Shown: in pieces, positions 9,785 to 19,348 of the stretch | How positions within the stretch are numbered: the stretch's first letter is position 1 | Layout of the letters: every line of letters begins with the position of its first letter | From: SIAQ01 sp963767835 | GTDB taxonomy: Bacteria > Planctomycetota > Planctomycetia > Gemmatales > Gemmataceae | Length of the DNA stretch: 64,000 bases | Assembly: GCA_963767835.1 (NCBI GenBank) | Contig: CAVYFY010000002.1 | Location: 496,001-560,000, forward strand | Direction: 5' to 3' | The notes under the pieces: model-generated | What the model saw: only the letters and a program-made list of their open reading frames with translations | The model's database searches: none | Told to the model about the DNA's origin: nothing | Translations under genes and position numbers: made by a program

Positions 9785-10767
9785 ATGAACCAGAAAGACC
9801 GCCTAGTTTCCGCAAATGGGTTGCTCCTGGTGTTTGCCGTAGTGCTGCTCTTGACCGGCCGACTGTCGGCGGGCGAACATGATGCGAAGGTGGAGAAAGC
9901 GGCCAAGGCCCTTGGAGGATCTATCGAACGTGACGATCGGGCAAAAGGCAAACCCATCACCGGTGTGGATCTCAGCCTCACGGGGGCGACGGACGCCGCA
10001 CTGAGGGGGCTTGCAGGTCTCAAGAATTTGCGCCGCCTGGACCTCCACGAAACGAAGGTGTCGGACGCGGGGCTGAAAGAACTAGTGGATCTGAAGAACC
10101 TGCATTTCCTGGACCTCCGCGGAACGAAGGTGACGGACGCGGGGCTGAAGGAACTTGCTGAGCTCAAGAAACTTGAGATCCTGGTCCTTTACGGCACGCA
10201 GTTGACGGACGCGGGCTGAAGCAACTTGCAGGTCTGGCGAACATCCAGCACCTGCAACTCACCTTCACGAAGATAACGGACGTGGGGCTGAAAGAACTCG
10301 CAGGTCTAAAGAGCTTGCGAATCCTGGATCTCGGGTTGACGAAGGTAGGGGACGCCGGGCTGAAGGAACTTGCAAATCTCCAGGGCTTGCAGACGCTGGG
10401 CCTCGGCAGCACGAAGGTGACGGACGCGGGCCTGAAGCAACTTGCAGGTCTCAAGTCCTTGCAAAGCCTGGATCTCACTTTAACGAAGGTGGGGGACGCC
10501 GGGCTGAAGGAATTGACGGGGCTCAAGAGCTTGCAGTCCCTCTGGCTCATCCGCACGCGCGTGACAGACGTAGGCCTGAAGGAGCTTGCCAGGATCAAGA
10601 GTCTGAAGCTCCTTAACCTCGACGGCACGCAGATCACGGACGCGGGGTTGAAGGAACTTGCAGTTCTCAACAGCCTGCAGGAACTGTACATCAACAGCAC
10701 GAAGGTTACGGACGCGGGTGTCGCGGAATTACAAAAGGCGCTGCCAACGTGCAAAATACGGCGCTGA
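9785..10767 (+). CDS. Secreted leucine-rich repeat protein, one frame break
   Basis: The start at 9785 (MNQKDR) gives a signal peptide with hydrophobic core LLLVFAVVLLL. The mature part is a row of about ten 24-residue leucine-rich repeats of the pattern LxxLKxLxxLxLxxTKVTDAGLKEL, which form a solenoid used for protein binding. The frame breaks at about 10217: the repeat unit that elsewhere reads GCGGGCCTGAAG is GCGGGCTGAAG there, so one C is missing and the second half continues in another frame to 10767. Because the repeats go on in register this is one gene. Such LRR proteins are frequent in planctomycetes; the ligand is unknown. Confidence 0.8.
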
Positions 10768-10781
10768 TCGAGGAAAAAACC

Positions 10782-11894
10782 ATGACCCCGTTTCTCTACC
10801 TCACTCTCAGTCTGCTCGCCCAACCAGCGGAGCCATTGCGCTTCCAAGAATCGCGTGAAATCGTCGCCCAGCTTCCCGCGGGGGTCGCCGCCAGGCTGCC
10901 GATGGGCCGGCTCACGCAAGAACAAGGCGAGGCAGTCCTGATCGTCGCGCTCATTGCCGAGGACACCAAGAACCCCGGTCCCGCGATGATCGGCAAATAC
11001 GAACGCAAAGAGAATGAGTTGATCTTCACGCCGCGCTTCCCGCTTGACGCGGGACAGACCTATCGGGCCAGTCTCAAACTCCCGTTTCCTCCGGGGAAAG
11101 GGGCGCCGCGCGAAAAGACCGTGACGCTCGATTATCAGATGCCCAAGGCCGCCGCCAAGGCGCCCCCCAAGATCGTCAAAATCTATCCGAGCGCCGATGT
11201 GCTCCCCGCCAACCAGCTTCGTTTCTACATCTATTTCGACCGCCCGATGCGCGGCGGCAAGGGTCTCTTCAAGCAGATCGCACTCGTCGATGACAAGGGC
11301 AAGGAAATTCACGATCCCTGGCTGCTCGACGAAATCTGGGACGAAGCGAACAATTGCCTGATCCTCTACATCCATCCGGGCCGCATCAAGTGGGGCGTCG
11401 AGCTGCGCGAACTTTTGGGCCCCGTCCTGTTCGAGAAGCGCGCATATTCCCTCGTTGTCCGTGGCGAACTGAGCGACACCGATGGCAACAAGATCGGCAA
11501 GGACTTGGTCAAGAAATTCCGCACCACTGCCGAAGACCGCAACCGGATCGAGCTGAGACAATGGAGTTTGTTGCCGCCGTGCGCCGGCAGCGGCGAGCGC
11601 CTGATCGTCACCATTCCCAAGAGCATTGATTATCGTTCACTCCAGCGATTCATCACCGTCACTGACGCCAAGGGCAAACGCGTGGAAGGCGAATTCGAGA
11701 TCGGCAAGCACGAAAAGGAATGGACCTACATCGCCAAGAACGGTTGGCCCGAAGGGCAATATCACCTGGAAATCAACGGCGACCTGGAAGATGTGGCGGG
11801 CAACACCCCGCTGCGGCCGTTTGATCTCGATCTGAAGGCGAAGAAATTGCCGCCGCAGAGCCTGAAGTTGAAATTCAAATGCCAGGGGGATTGA
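10782..11894 (+). CDS. Secreted protein with Ig-like (SbsA-type) domains
   Basis: The ATG at 10782 gives a short hydrophobic leader (FLYLTLSLLAQPAEP). Two beta-rich modules follow; the middle one (PPKIVKIYPSADVLPANQLRFYIYFDRPM) matches the pattern of bacterial Ig-like domains that begin with a P..V..x P..G sequence and end in a polar strand. No catalytic residues are evident. It starts 14 bases after the LRR gene and may be co-transcribed with it. Probably a periplasmic or cell-surface protein; function unknown. Confidence 0.6.
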   Translation: MTPFLYLTLSLLAQPAEPLRFQESREIVAQLPAGVAARLPMGRLTQEQGEAVLIVALIAEDTKNPGPAMIGKYERKENELIFTPRFPLDAGQTYRASLKLPFPPGKGAPREKTVTLDYQMPKAAAKAPPKIVKIYPSADVLPANQLRFYIYFDRPMRGGKGLFKQIALVDDKGKEIHDPWLLDEIWDEANNCLILYIHPGRIKWGVELRELLGPVLFEKRAYSLVVRGELSDTDGNKIGKDLVKKFRTTAEDRNRIELRQWSLLPPCAGSGERLIVTIPKSIDYRSLQRFITVTDAKGKRVEGEFEIGKHEKEWTYIAKNGWPEGQYHLEINGDLEDVAGNTPLRPFDLDLKAKKLPPQSLKLKFKCQGD

Positions 11895-12266
11895 TTCACG
11901 CCTGCTCACGCTGCCAAGCGCTGATCGCGAGAAACATGCAAAAATGCGCTTACTTACTGGCCAAATACGCAACCAACTGCCTTACACGTCTCATGTTAGC
12001 GAAATGCTCTCACTGACCCACCACCACCGCCCAGGGGCCCCTGGTTGAGCGCATTTTCGATCCGGGTCCCAGCTAGGTGCAATTGCCTAGAGCGACGCAA
12101 GAGATTTTTTCGCAATGGGTTGCGGCAAACCCGGCAATAGGCGGTCCGCGGCTTTCTCGTATTTCCGTACACCAAACATGCGGAAATTCGTTTTGTATCG
12201 GTGCCACGTTCCCTTATACTCAACTTTATCTCCTTCCCGCCCCGATCATCTTTGCAGGATCCCGCC
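11895..12266. other. Intergenic region before the DUF1553 gene
   Basis: No gene is supported. The only signal worth noting is the promoter-like pair at 12193-12220 just upstream of the DUF1553 gene. Confidence 0.5.
12193..12220 (+). promoter_or_regulatory. Possible sigma70-type promoter of the DUF1553 gene
   Basis: TTGTAT (12193-12198) and TATACT (12215-12220) are separated by 16 bases and lie 47 bases before the start codon. The -10 box is close to consensus and the -35 box is fair. Based on motif only. Confidence 0.35.
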
Positions 12267-14837
12267 ATGAAATCGCGCTTGCCATTACTCGCGGCGTTCG
12301 CTCTTTGCGTTCCGTCGGCCCATGCCCAACCCGCCAGCAAGGTCCAGTTCGCGCGCGACGTGTTGCCGATCCTGGCGACCCATTGCTTCACCTGCCACGG
12401 GCCGGACGCCAAGACGCTCAAGGCGGGCTTGAGGCTCGATGTCTTCGAGACTGCGACGCGCAAGCTCAAGAGCGGCCATTTCGCCGTGGTGCCGGGCAAG
12501 TCGAATGAGAGCGAGTTGATCGTCCGCATCTTTTCTGCCGATGACACCGAACGCATGCCGCCGCGAAACGCCAAGACGAAGTTGACTGAGGCGGAAAAAT
12601 CACTGCTCAAGCGCTGGATCGACGAAGGCGCTGAGTACCAACGGCACTGGGCGTTTGTTGTCCCGAAACGACCGTCGTTGCCCACAGTCAAGAACGCGGC
12701 GTGGGCTCGCAATCCGGTCGATCAATTCCTGCTGGCCCGCATGGAAGCGGAGAGGCTCAAGCCATCTCCGGAAGCCGATCGCTACACGCTCGCCCGCCGG
12801 CTCGCCATCGACCTGATCGGGCTGCCGCCGACCATTGCGATGGCCGATCGCTTCGTCAACGACATCAGCCCGGACGCCTACGAGAAATACGTCGATCGCT
12901 TGCTCGCCATGCCCGCGTATGGCGAGCGCTGGGCCCATGTTTGGCTCGATCTCGCCCGCTATGCCGACTCCAACGGCTACGCTACCGACAGTGGCCGAAC
13001 CATCTGGAAATACCGCGATTGGGTCATCGACGCCATCAACAGGAACCAGCCGTTCGATCGCTTCACCATCGAGCAGATCGCCGGCGACATGCTCCCCAAT
13101 GCCACGCAGGAGCAAATCGTGGCGACGGCATTTCATCGCAATACGCTCACCAATGACGAGGGCGGCACCAGCGACGAGGAGTTCCGCTGCGTTGCCGTCG
13201 TCGATCGCGTCAACACGACCATGCAAGTCTGGATGGGGCTGACGGCCGCGTGCGCTCAGTGCCACGATCACAAGTACGATGCGATCAGCCAGGAAGAATA
13301 TTTCCGGATGTACGCGATCTTCAACCAGACGGAAGATTCCGACAAGAGCGACAACAGCCCGAACCTGACCGTCATCACGCCCATGGAGGCCAAGCGCAAG
13401 GCTGACCTGGAAGCCGCGATCGCCAAGCTCGAAAAAGAGTTGCTCGCGGCCAATCCGACGTTCGACGAGGCCCAAGCGAAATGGGAAGCTGACAAGAAGG
13501 CAACCGACAAAGCGCCGCCGCCGATCAAGAAGATTCTCGCCCTCGATGCGAAGAAACGCAATGATGCGCAGAAACTCGATTTGACGAAATATTATCGCCG
13601 AACGCTGCCGGAACTGAAGGCAACCGTCGATGGGATCGCGGCGTCGCGCAAGGAGCTTGACACGGTCAAAGGCGTGCCGACGCCGATCATGCGCGAGTTG
13701 CCGGATAAGCAAAAACGCGTTACGAAGATTCACATACGCGGCAACTTCCTCGACCAGGGCAAGCAGGTCGAGCCCGGCGTCCCGGCGTTCTTGCATCCGT
13801 TACCGAAGGGGCAACCCGCCAACCGCTTGACGCTGGCACATTGGCTCGTCGCATCGGACAACCCGCTCACCGCCCGCGTCGCCGTCAACCGCTACTGGGA
13901 GCAAATCTTCGGCGTGCCGCTGATGGAATCCCCCGACGATTTCGGCATCCGCGGCAAGCTGCCAACGCATCCGGAGCTGCTCGACTGGCTGGCGGTGGAA
14001 TTCTCCTCCCCTCTCTCCACCGGGGGAGAGGGGGCGGGAGTGAAGCGGGGATTAGGCTGGGATGTCAAGAAGCTGCTCAAGTTGCTCGTCACCTCCGCCG
14101 CATATCGGCAAACATCCACCGTCACGCCGGCGTTGCTGGAGCGCGATCCGGAGAATCGCTTTCTGGCGCGCGGGCCGCGTTTTCGCTCGTCGGCGGAGGT
14201 GATCCGCGATCAAGCGCTGTTTGTCGGAGGAATTCTCAGCCCGAAGATCTACGGTCCGCCCGTTCACCCGCCGCGCCCCAAGCTCGGCCTAAGCGCGGCG
14301 TTCGGCGGCTCGACCGATTGGGACACCAGCGCCGGTGAGGACAAATATCGCCGCGCTCTCTACACGCAATGGCGCCGCACAACGCCGTATCCGTCGATGA
14401 CCACTTTCGACGCGCCGGCGCGCAATGTCTGCACGATCAGCCGGCCGCGCACCAACACGCCATTGCAAGCGCTGGTGACGCTGAATGATCCCGTCTACGT
14501 CGAAGCGGCCCAAGCCCTGGGCCGGCGCATGGCCGCTTACCCCTCGCCCTCCGGGAGAGGGGCCGGGGGTGAGGGAACTGCGAAGGTCGAATCGAAGCTG
14601 CAATTCGGCTTCCGCCTGTGCCTTACACGGCCTCCACGCGACGCGGAAATGAAGCGCTTGATCGAGCTGCATGCAAAGGCGCTGGCCGAGTACGCGAAGA
14701 ACCCAAAAGCCGCCCAGCGGATGGCGACGGAGCCGATCGGACCATTGCCTGCGGGAATGCAAGCGCCGGAGATGGCGGCGTGGACCGTCGTCGGCAATGT
14801 GCTGCTGAATCTGGACGAGATGCTGGTGAAACGCTAA
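12267..14837 (+). CDS. Planctomycete cytochrome-like DUF1549/DUF1553 protein
   Basis: An exported 856-residue protein: signal peptide MKSRLPLLAAFALCVPSAHA, then a C-type cytochrome domain with the haem motif CFTCH (about residue 44), the DUF1549 region (RRLAIDLIGLPPT; YGERWAHVWLDLARYADSNG), a linker, and the DUF1553 region (NPLTARVAVNRYWEQIFG; LPTHPELLDWLA; RPRTNTPLQALVTLNDP). In planctomycetes this protein is almost always encoded with a DUF1501 partner, as seen downstream, and is thought to take part in periplasmic polysaccharide or sulfatase-linked degradation; the exact reaction is not known. Two GC-rich palindromes of a dispersed repeat are embedded in frame in the coding sequence (14003-14040 and 14541-14575). 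Confidence 0.92.
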   Translation: MKSRLPLLAAFALCVPSAHAQPASKVQFARDVLPILATHCFTCHGPDAKTLKAGLRLDVFETATRKLKSGHFAVVPGKSNESELIVRIFSADDTERMPPRNAKTKLTEAEKSLLKRWIDEGAEYQRHWAFVVPKRPSLPTVKNAAWARNPVDQFLLARMEAERLKPSPEADRYTLARRLAIDLIGLPPTIAMADRFVNDISPDAYEKYVDRLLAMPAYGERWAHVWLDLARYADSNGYATDSGRTIWKYRDWVIDAINRNQPFDRFTIEQIAGDMLPNATQEQIVATAFHRNTLTNDEGGTSDEEFRCVAVVDRVNTTMQVWMGLTAACAQCHDHKYDAISQEEYFRMYAIFNQTEDSDKSDNSPNLTVITPMEAKRKADLEAAIAKLEKELLAANPTFDEAQAKWEADKKATDKAPPPIKKILALDAKKRNDAQKLDLTKYYRRTLPELKATVDGIAASRKELDTVKGVPTPIMRELPDKQKRVTKIHIRGNFLDQGKQVEPGVPAFLHPLPKGQPANRLTLAHWLVASDNPLTARVAVNRYWEQIFGVPLMESPDDFGIRGKLPTHPELLDWLAVEFSSPLSTGGEGAGVKRGLGWDVKKLLKLLVTSAAYRQTSTVTPALLERDPENRFLARGPRFRSSAEVIRDQALFVGGILSPKIYGPPVHPPRPKLGLSAAFGGSTDWDTSAGEDKYRRALYTQWRRTTPYPSMTTFDAPARNVCTISRPRTNTPLQALVTLNDPVYVEAAQALGRRMAAYPSPSGRGAGGEGTAKVESKLQFGFRLCLTRPPRDAEMKRLIELHAKALAEYAKNPKAAQRMATEPIGPLPAGMQAPEMAAWTVVGNVLLNLDEMLVKR
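14003..14040. repeat. CCCTCTCC..GGAGAGGG palindrome inside the DUF1553 gene
   Basis: A short palindrome centred on CTCTCTCCACCGGGGGAGAG, read in frame as SPLSTGGEGAG. It is the same repeat family as 14541-14575 and the long inverted repeat at 20867-20977. Confidence 0.7.
14541..14575. repeat. CCCTC..GGGAGAGGGG repeat inside the DUF1553 gene
   Basis: It is read in frame as SPSGRGAGGEG and shares CCGGGAGAGGGGCCGGGGGT with the right-hand core of the repeat at 20867-20908. This is an in-frame insertion of a dispersed repeat between two conserved parts of DUF1553. Confidence 0.75.
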
Positions 14838-15546
14838 TGGAAACTGACGCGTTCTTCTATCGCCTGTTCAACCAGCTACCGGAAACCTTGTTCGATCTTC
14901 TCGGTTTGCCGGAGGCTCAGGCGAAGGCGTATCGGTTCGATTCGGTGGAGCTGAAGAAGGCATTTCGCATTGATGGTCTGTTTGTGCCGAAAAAGCGCAA
15001 ACTGCCGCTGAACTTCGTCGAGGTGCAGTTTCAGCGCTTGGCAAAGTTTATGCAGGAATGGGTCGCGGTGGCGATCTTTCCGTCGCGAAACGAAGATTTG
15101 AAGCAGGCGGGACCTTATGAGGATTTTCTACAATCAAAGCGCGTGCGGCGGATTTACTGGACGAACTCGCCGTGCCTAACGAACCGTCGCCGGGCCTTGG
15201 AATTCTCAAGCTCATTTCGGTGCCTGCCGATGAAGTCGGGAGTTTTACCCATAAATTGATCGGAAATGCCAGTGAAGGGATGCAGCTGGTAGAATTGGTC
15301 GAGGAGTTGCTGATCCGGCGATTTGCCGAGCTGACGCGAGAGGAGATTCGAACAATGTTCAAGCTAACCGATATTCGCAAGACGCGCGTTTGGCAGGAGG
15401 CGCACAACGAGGGCAAGGAGGAAGGCAGGGTTGAAGAACGGAAAGCGACGGTAACGCAGGCAATCGCCCGAGGTATGTCTCATAAGGACATCGCCCAGCT
15501 TTTGAGGATTTCGGTGGAGGAAGTGCCGCGCCTTGCCAAGAAGTAG
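14837..15546 (+). pseudogene. Broken DUF2887-type (Rpn/PDDEXK-like) protein gene
   Basis: It starts at the ATG at 14837, overlapping the stop of the DUF1553 gene. The opening METDAFFYRLFNQLPETLFDLLG and the VEVQFQ strand are typical of DUF2887 proteins, transposon-associated putative PDDEXK nucleases of the Rpn group. After VEVQFQ about 25 residues of the usual domain are missing, and the frame changes near 15155; the rest (ELAVPNEPSPGLGILKLI, then a charged tail with MSHKDIAQLLRISVEEV) is in the frame ending at 15546. With a deletion plus a frame break it is probably not functional. It separates the DUF1553 and DUF1501 partners, which are normally adjacent, so it is likely a later arrival. 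Confidence 0.7.
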
Positions 15547-15805
15547 GGGCCGAAGCAAGCGCCGGACCTGGCGGCGTGGCTTTGCCGAGTTGACGCGAGA
15601 GGAAAGGCTCGAACGATGTTCAAAGCTGACTGATATTCGCAAGACGTGCGTGTGGCAGGAGGCGCGCAACGAAGGCAAAACAGAGACCAACCAGGAGTTT
15701 GTCAGAAAACTGCTCGACAAGGGCATGTCGCACAAGCAGATTGCCGAGCTGCTGGACATCAGCGTCAAAGACGTTCGCCGCCTTGCCAATGGGCAATCTC
15801 AATAG
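15547..15805 (+). pseudogene. Duplicated C-terminal fragment of the DUF2887 gene
   Basis: This stretch repeats the tail of the preceding gene: FAELTREE, KLTDIRKT, VWQEARNEGK, then GMSHKQIAELLDISVKDVRRLA, corresponding to the same blocks at 15320-15540. There is no N-terminal part and no convincing start, so it is a tandem partial copy, either from unequal recombination or from a second decayed paralogue. It ends about 40 bases before the DUF1501 gene. Confidence 0.65.
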
Positions 15806-15864
15806 CGTCACTTTGCAGAGCCGCGACATGACAGGGGCTTTGTATGTCATTGGAGAACGGCTCG

Positions 15865-17307
15865 ATGAATCCCACCCTGCAAAAAAAACTCCACCTCACC
15901 CGCCGGCACTTCCTGCGCAACTGCCAAATCGGCCTGGGCGGCATCGCGCTGGCGGCGCTGCTCGGCGAATCCCGGGGCCAGCAGGCTACTCCGCTGCGGC
16001 CACGCGCCGGGCACTTTACCGGCACAGCGAAGAACGTCATCTACCTGCATCTGGCCGGGTCGCCGCCGCACCTCGATCTGTTCGATTACAAGCCGGAGTT
16101 GGTGCGGCACACCGGTGAGAATTGCCCCGAGTCATTCCTACGTGGGCGGCGGTTCGCGTTCACCAGCGGCGTGCCGAAATTGCTTGGCACGCCGCAGCGA
16201 TTCCGCCAGCATGGCCGATCGGGAGCGTGGATTTCGGGCGCTCTCGAACACATTCCGACGATTGCCGACGAATTGTGCTTCATCAAGTCGATGCACACCG
16301 AGCAATTCAATCACGCTCCTGCGGAACTATTGCTGTTCACCGGCTCGCCGCAGTTCGGTCGGCCGTCGATGGGCTCATGGGTGACCTACGGCCTCGGCTC
16401 GGAAAGCCAGGACCTGCCGGGTTTCATCGCCCTCGTCTCCAGCGGCACTTTTCCCAGCGCGGGCAACAGCGACTGGAACAACGGCTTTCTCCCTTCGGTC
16501 TATCAAGGCGTCCAGTGTCGCAGCCAGGGCGATCCGGTGCTTTATGTGTCGAACCCAGCAGGCATGGACACCGGCATGCGCCGCCTGAGCCTCGATGCCC
16601 TGCGCGATCTCAACGAACTGCAAGCCGCCGAATTGGGCAGCCCCGAAACGCGCACTGCGCATTGCCCAGTATGAGCTCGCCTTCCGCATGCAGACCGCAG
16701 TGCCGGAAGTGATGGAAATTACGCGTGAGCCGCAGCGTGTCATTGCCGATTATGGCGCCCAGCCCGGCGCCGCCAGCTTCGCGAACAATTGCTTGCTCGC
16801 CCGCCGCCTGATCGAGCGCGGCGTCCGCTTCGTGCAGCTTCACGACTGGGGCTGGGACTTCCACGGCACCAACCCCGGCGAAGACATCAAGCACCGGCCT
16901 GCCGATCAAGTGCCGCACGATGGATCGGGCCATCACCGCCCTCATTCGCGATCTGAAGCATCGCGGCCTGTTGGACGAAACCATCGTCATCTGCTCCGGC
17001 GAGTTTGGCCGCAGCCCGTTCCGCGAAGGCCGCACCGCCAACAGCGCGAACCTGGGCCGCGATCATCATCCGTTCTCGTTCACGATTTTCGCCTGCGGCG
17101 GCGGCTTCAAGCCCGGCATCGACCTACGGCACCTCCGACGAGCTCGGCTTCGACGTCGGCGAAAATCCGGTCCATCCGCACGATCTGCAAGCGACGATCC
17201 TGCACCTCTTGGGCCTGGAACACACGCGCTTGACCTATCGGTACCAGGGACGCGATTTCCGCCTGACCGATGTGGCGGGCAACGTGATTCGAGAGATTCT
17301 GGCCTGA
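15865..17307 (+). CDS. DUF1501 family exported protein, three frame breaks
   Basis: The start at 15865 (MNPTLQ) places a twin-arginine leader RRHFLRNCQIGLGGIALAALLG near the N-terminus, so export by Tat is expected. DUF1501 blocks are all present but spread over frames: KNVIYLHLAGSPPHLDLFDYKPEL, then after a break near 16655 RIAQYELAFRMQTAVPEV and FVQLHDWGWDFHG, after a break near 16905 DRAITALIRDLKHRGLLDETIV and SGEFGRSPF, and after a break near 17125 YGTSDELGFDVGENPVHPHDLQ to the stop. DUF1501 proteins are sulfatase/phosphatase-fold partners of DUF1549/DUF1553 proteins. Three breaks in one conserved gene could mean a pseudogene, but given similar breaks in many genes here sequencing indels are as likely. 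Confidence 0.82.
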
Positions 17308-17322
17308 CCCTGGCCCCGCATT

Positions 17323-18057
17323 CTAGGATTCCGTTTCCGGCGGGTCGGCGACGAGGCGGAGATAGCGCGCCAGCAGCATTTGCACGGCAAGGACACGCTG
17401 CCAGTCGGCATATTCGAGAGTGATCTGTGAACCGTCGTCCTTGGCCTGGAGACGGTCGGTGGCCTGCGTCAGGCCCTGGTGGAGGAAGTCGAGAATCTCG
17501 GCGAGTCGGGCCGCTTGTGAGGGAGTCATTTTCAAGGGGAGCGGGGGCAGGGCCTTGTTGCCGATGAAGAGCGCGTCGTTGGTGACACGGGCAGGCTCGG
17601 CGGGATTGACGTCGAAATCGAGATTGAGATCGAGCTGGCCTGCCAGGGTTTGCCTGTCGCCGCCGGGCTCGTCGGCAAGCTCTACTTCGCGGGTGCTGCC
17701 GAAGGTAGCCGGCGAATGGCCGACACCGGCGAGGCTGGCCATGCGGGCGGCGATCTCCTCGTTGGAGCCGAATAGGAGCAGCGAGCGGCCGACGCCGACG
17801 CGATCGCCGATGCGCAGGCGGCGAATCTGAATCGCCGTGCCATTGACGCGCGTGCCGTTGGTGCTTTCCAGGTCGGTGAGGATGTAATCGTCGCCATCCA
17901 CCTGAACCTTGGCATGGAATCGGCTCACGCGCTCGTCGTTGAGGCGCAGGGAGTTGCCTTCCTCCCGGCCGATGGACACGGGGATGGCGATGTCGCGGTA
18001 AACGCGGCCGCGATCGATTCCTTCCAGCACCTGAAACGTCACTGACGATCGAGTCAT
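17323..18057 (-). CDS. FHA-domain protein
   Basis: The N-terminal 100 residues form a forkhead-associated domain: VSIGREEGNSLRL, the RVSRFHAKV core and LESTNGTRVNG, including the conserved Gly-Arg, Ser-x-x-His and Asn-Gly positions that bind phosphothreonine. The C-terminal half is charged and ends with a helical region of unknown role. It is cytoplasmic and probably takes part in Ser/Thr-kinase signalling, which is abundant in planctomycetes. The ATG at 18057 is 42 bases downstream of miaA, so the two may be co-transcribed. The upstream extension of the frame has no conserved residues. Confidence 0.85.
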   Translation of the reverse strand: MTRSSVTFQVLEGIDRGRVYRDIAIPVSIGREEGNSLRLNDERVSRFHAKVQVDGDDYILTDLESTNGTRVNGTAIQIRRLRIGDRVGVGRSLLLFGSNEEIAARMASLAGVGHSPATFGSTREVELADEPGGDRQTLAGQLDLNLDFDVNPAEPARVTNDALFIGNKALPPLPLKMTPSQAARLAEILDFLHQGLTQATDRLQAKDDGSQITLEYADWQRVLAVQMLLARYLRLVADPPETES

Positions 18058-18099
18058 GGATCTAGCGTCCCGTGGATTTGCCAACAACGATGTTGCGTC

Positions 18100-19068
18100 C
18101 TACCCGTTCATTCTCTGTTGCCAAAGGCTCCGTGTCAATTCCATAGTAGCGGGTCGGCATAGGGGCATGTGGCGAAACCAGGTGATTTGCCGACGGGCGA
18201 AATTGCGACTGCGCGTCTGCACCCGCACAATCGCTTCACTGAGTGTGATCGTTCCATCCAGCAGATCGTGAATTTCCTTGTAGCCGAGGGCCTGGCTCGC
18301 TTCCAAGCTCAAAGGGCGGTCCATCGCTCGCAGTCGGGCCACCTCGTCCACCAGCCCGGCGGCGAACATTTCTTCCACGCGGCGATTGATGCGCTCATAA
18401 AGCTCCTGCCGAGGCAAATCGAGCCAGAGAACAGCAGGCAGCAGGCAGCAGGCAGCAGGCGGTGAGGACGATTCGCTGTCTGCTGTCTGCTGTCTGCTGT
18501 CTGCTGTTCCCCATTGTGTTTGCCAGGCGCTCATCGGCTTGCCCGTTAACTCGTGAACTTCCAGGGCGCGGATCATCCGGCGGATGTCGTTGACATGGAT
18601 GCGCTCGGCGCTGACCGGATCGACCGCTTGCAGGCGGTGGTGCAATTCCGCCGGTCCTGCAGCGCGTGCTTCGTCGGCGAGGCGTCGGCGGATATCGGCG
18701 TCGGCGGGGGGGCCGTCAAACAGACCGCAAAGCAGCGCCTTCAGATAAAGCGGGGTGCCGCCGACGAAGAGAATCCGCTTGCCACGCGCCTCGATTTCCC
18801 GGACCAGGCGCCGGGCTTCATCAAGCCACCAAGCGACGCTGGCCCCTTCCCACGGATCGCGCACATCGATCAGATGATGTGCCACGGCCGCGCGCTCGGC
18901 AACGGTCGGCTTGGCCGTGCCGATCTCCATGCCGCGATAAAGCGCCATCGAGTCCATCGAGATGATTTCGGCGTCGAGGTGTTGCGCCATCTCGATGCCA
19001 AACTTGGTTTTTCCGGAGCCGGTCGGTCCCGTCAGCACCAGAGCGTTTTCAAATGGCGTCGGCAGCAT
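18100..19068 (-). CDS. miaA: tRNA dimethylallyltransferase MiaA
   Basis: It transfers the dimethylallyl group to A37 of tRNAs that read UNN codons, in the cytoplasm. The P-loop GPTGSGKT is at residue 14; DAEIISMDSMALYRGMEIGTAKP, HHLIDVRDPWE and FVGGTPLYLKALLCG are the standard MiaA blocks, and EASQALGYKEI and RVQTRSRNFARRQITWFR lie near the C-terminus. The length (322 aa) is normal. An in-frame insertion of a CAG/CTG-rich minisatellite (18431-18508) gives a foreign stretch (TADSRQQTADSESS..AACCLLPA) between the helical domain and LWLDLPRQELYERI. The start at 19068 is chosen because homology begins at LVLTGPTG. Confidence 0.95.
   Translation of the reverse strand: MLPTPFENALVLTGPTGSGKTKFGIEMAQHLDAEIISMDSMALYRGMEIGTAKPTVAERAAVAHHLIDVRDPWEGASVAWWLDEARRLVREIEARGKRILFVGGTPLYLKALLCGLFDGPPADADIRRRLADEARAAGPAELHHRLQAVDPVSAERIHVNDIRRMIRALEVHELTGKPMSAWQTQWGTADSRQQTADSESSSPPAACCLLPAVLWLDLPRQELYERINRRVEEMFAAGLVDEVARLRAMDRPLSLEASQALGYKEIHDLLDGTITLSEAIVRVQTRSRNFARRQITWFRHMPLCRPATMELTRSLWQQRMNG
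18431..18508. repeat. Minisatellite inside miaA (CAGCAGG / CTGTCTG tracts)
   Basis: Four units of CAGCAGG-type repeats are followed, after about 20 bases, by five units of CTGTCTG on the same strand, so the two tracts are roughly inverted. The whole lies in frame within miaA. Confidence 0.85.
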
Positions 19069-19079
19069 GTTCGACCGAA

Positions 19080-19317
19080 ATGAATCTGGTGACACCATTG
19101 GCTCGTTCCCACGCTCCGCGTGGGAACGGTCTGCTTCGCGACGCTCCTGCGTCGCGACCTGAGCGCCTAGAGGAAAACAGCCTTTTCATTAACACGTACC
19201 TGGCATGCAACATGCAATATGATCGGTGCAGGCATCGTGTCCGCGACGCAAGAGTGTCGCGAAGCAGTGCGTTCCCACGCGAAGCGTGGGAACGAGAATC
19301 TGCTATCACGAGATTCA
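19080..19317. repeat. About 240-bp imperfect inverted repeat (MITE-like)
   Basis: The left part (19080-19161) contains TTCCCACGCTCCGCGTGGGAA and GCTTCGCGACGC; the right part (19238-19317) contains the same elements in reverse order and orientation, and the outermost bases AATGAATCT..GTGA mirror TCAC..AGATTCATT. It lies between the miaA start and the deacylase gene and encodes nothing convincing. It looks like two facing copies of a dispersed palindromic element. Confidence 0.7.
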
Positions 19318-19348
19318 TTATACGGCTATGCCGGCAAAAGCTCGGAAT

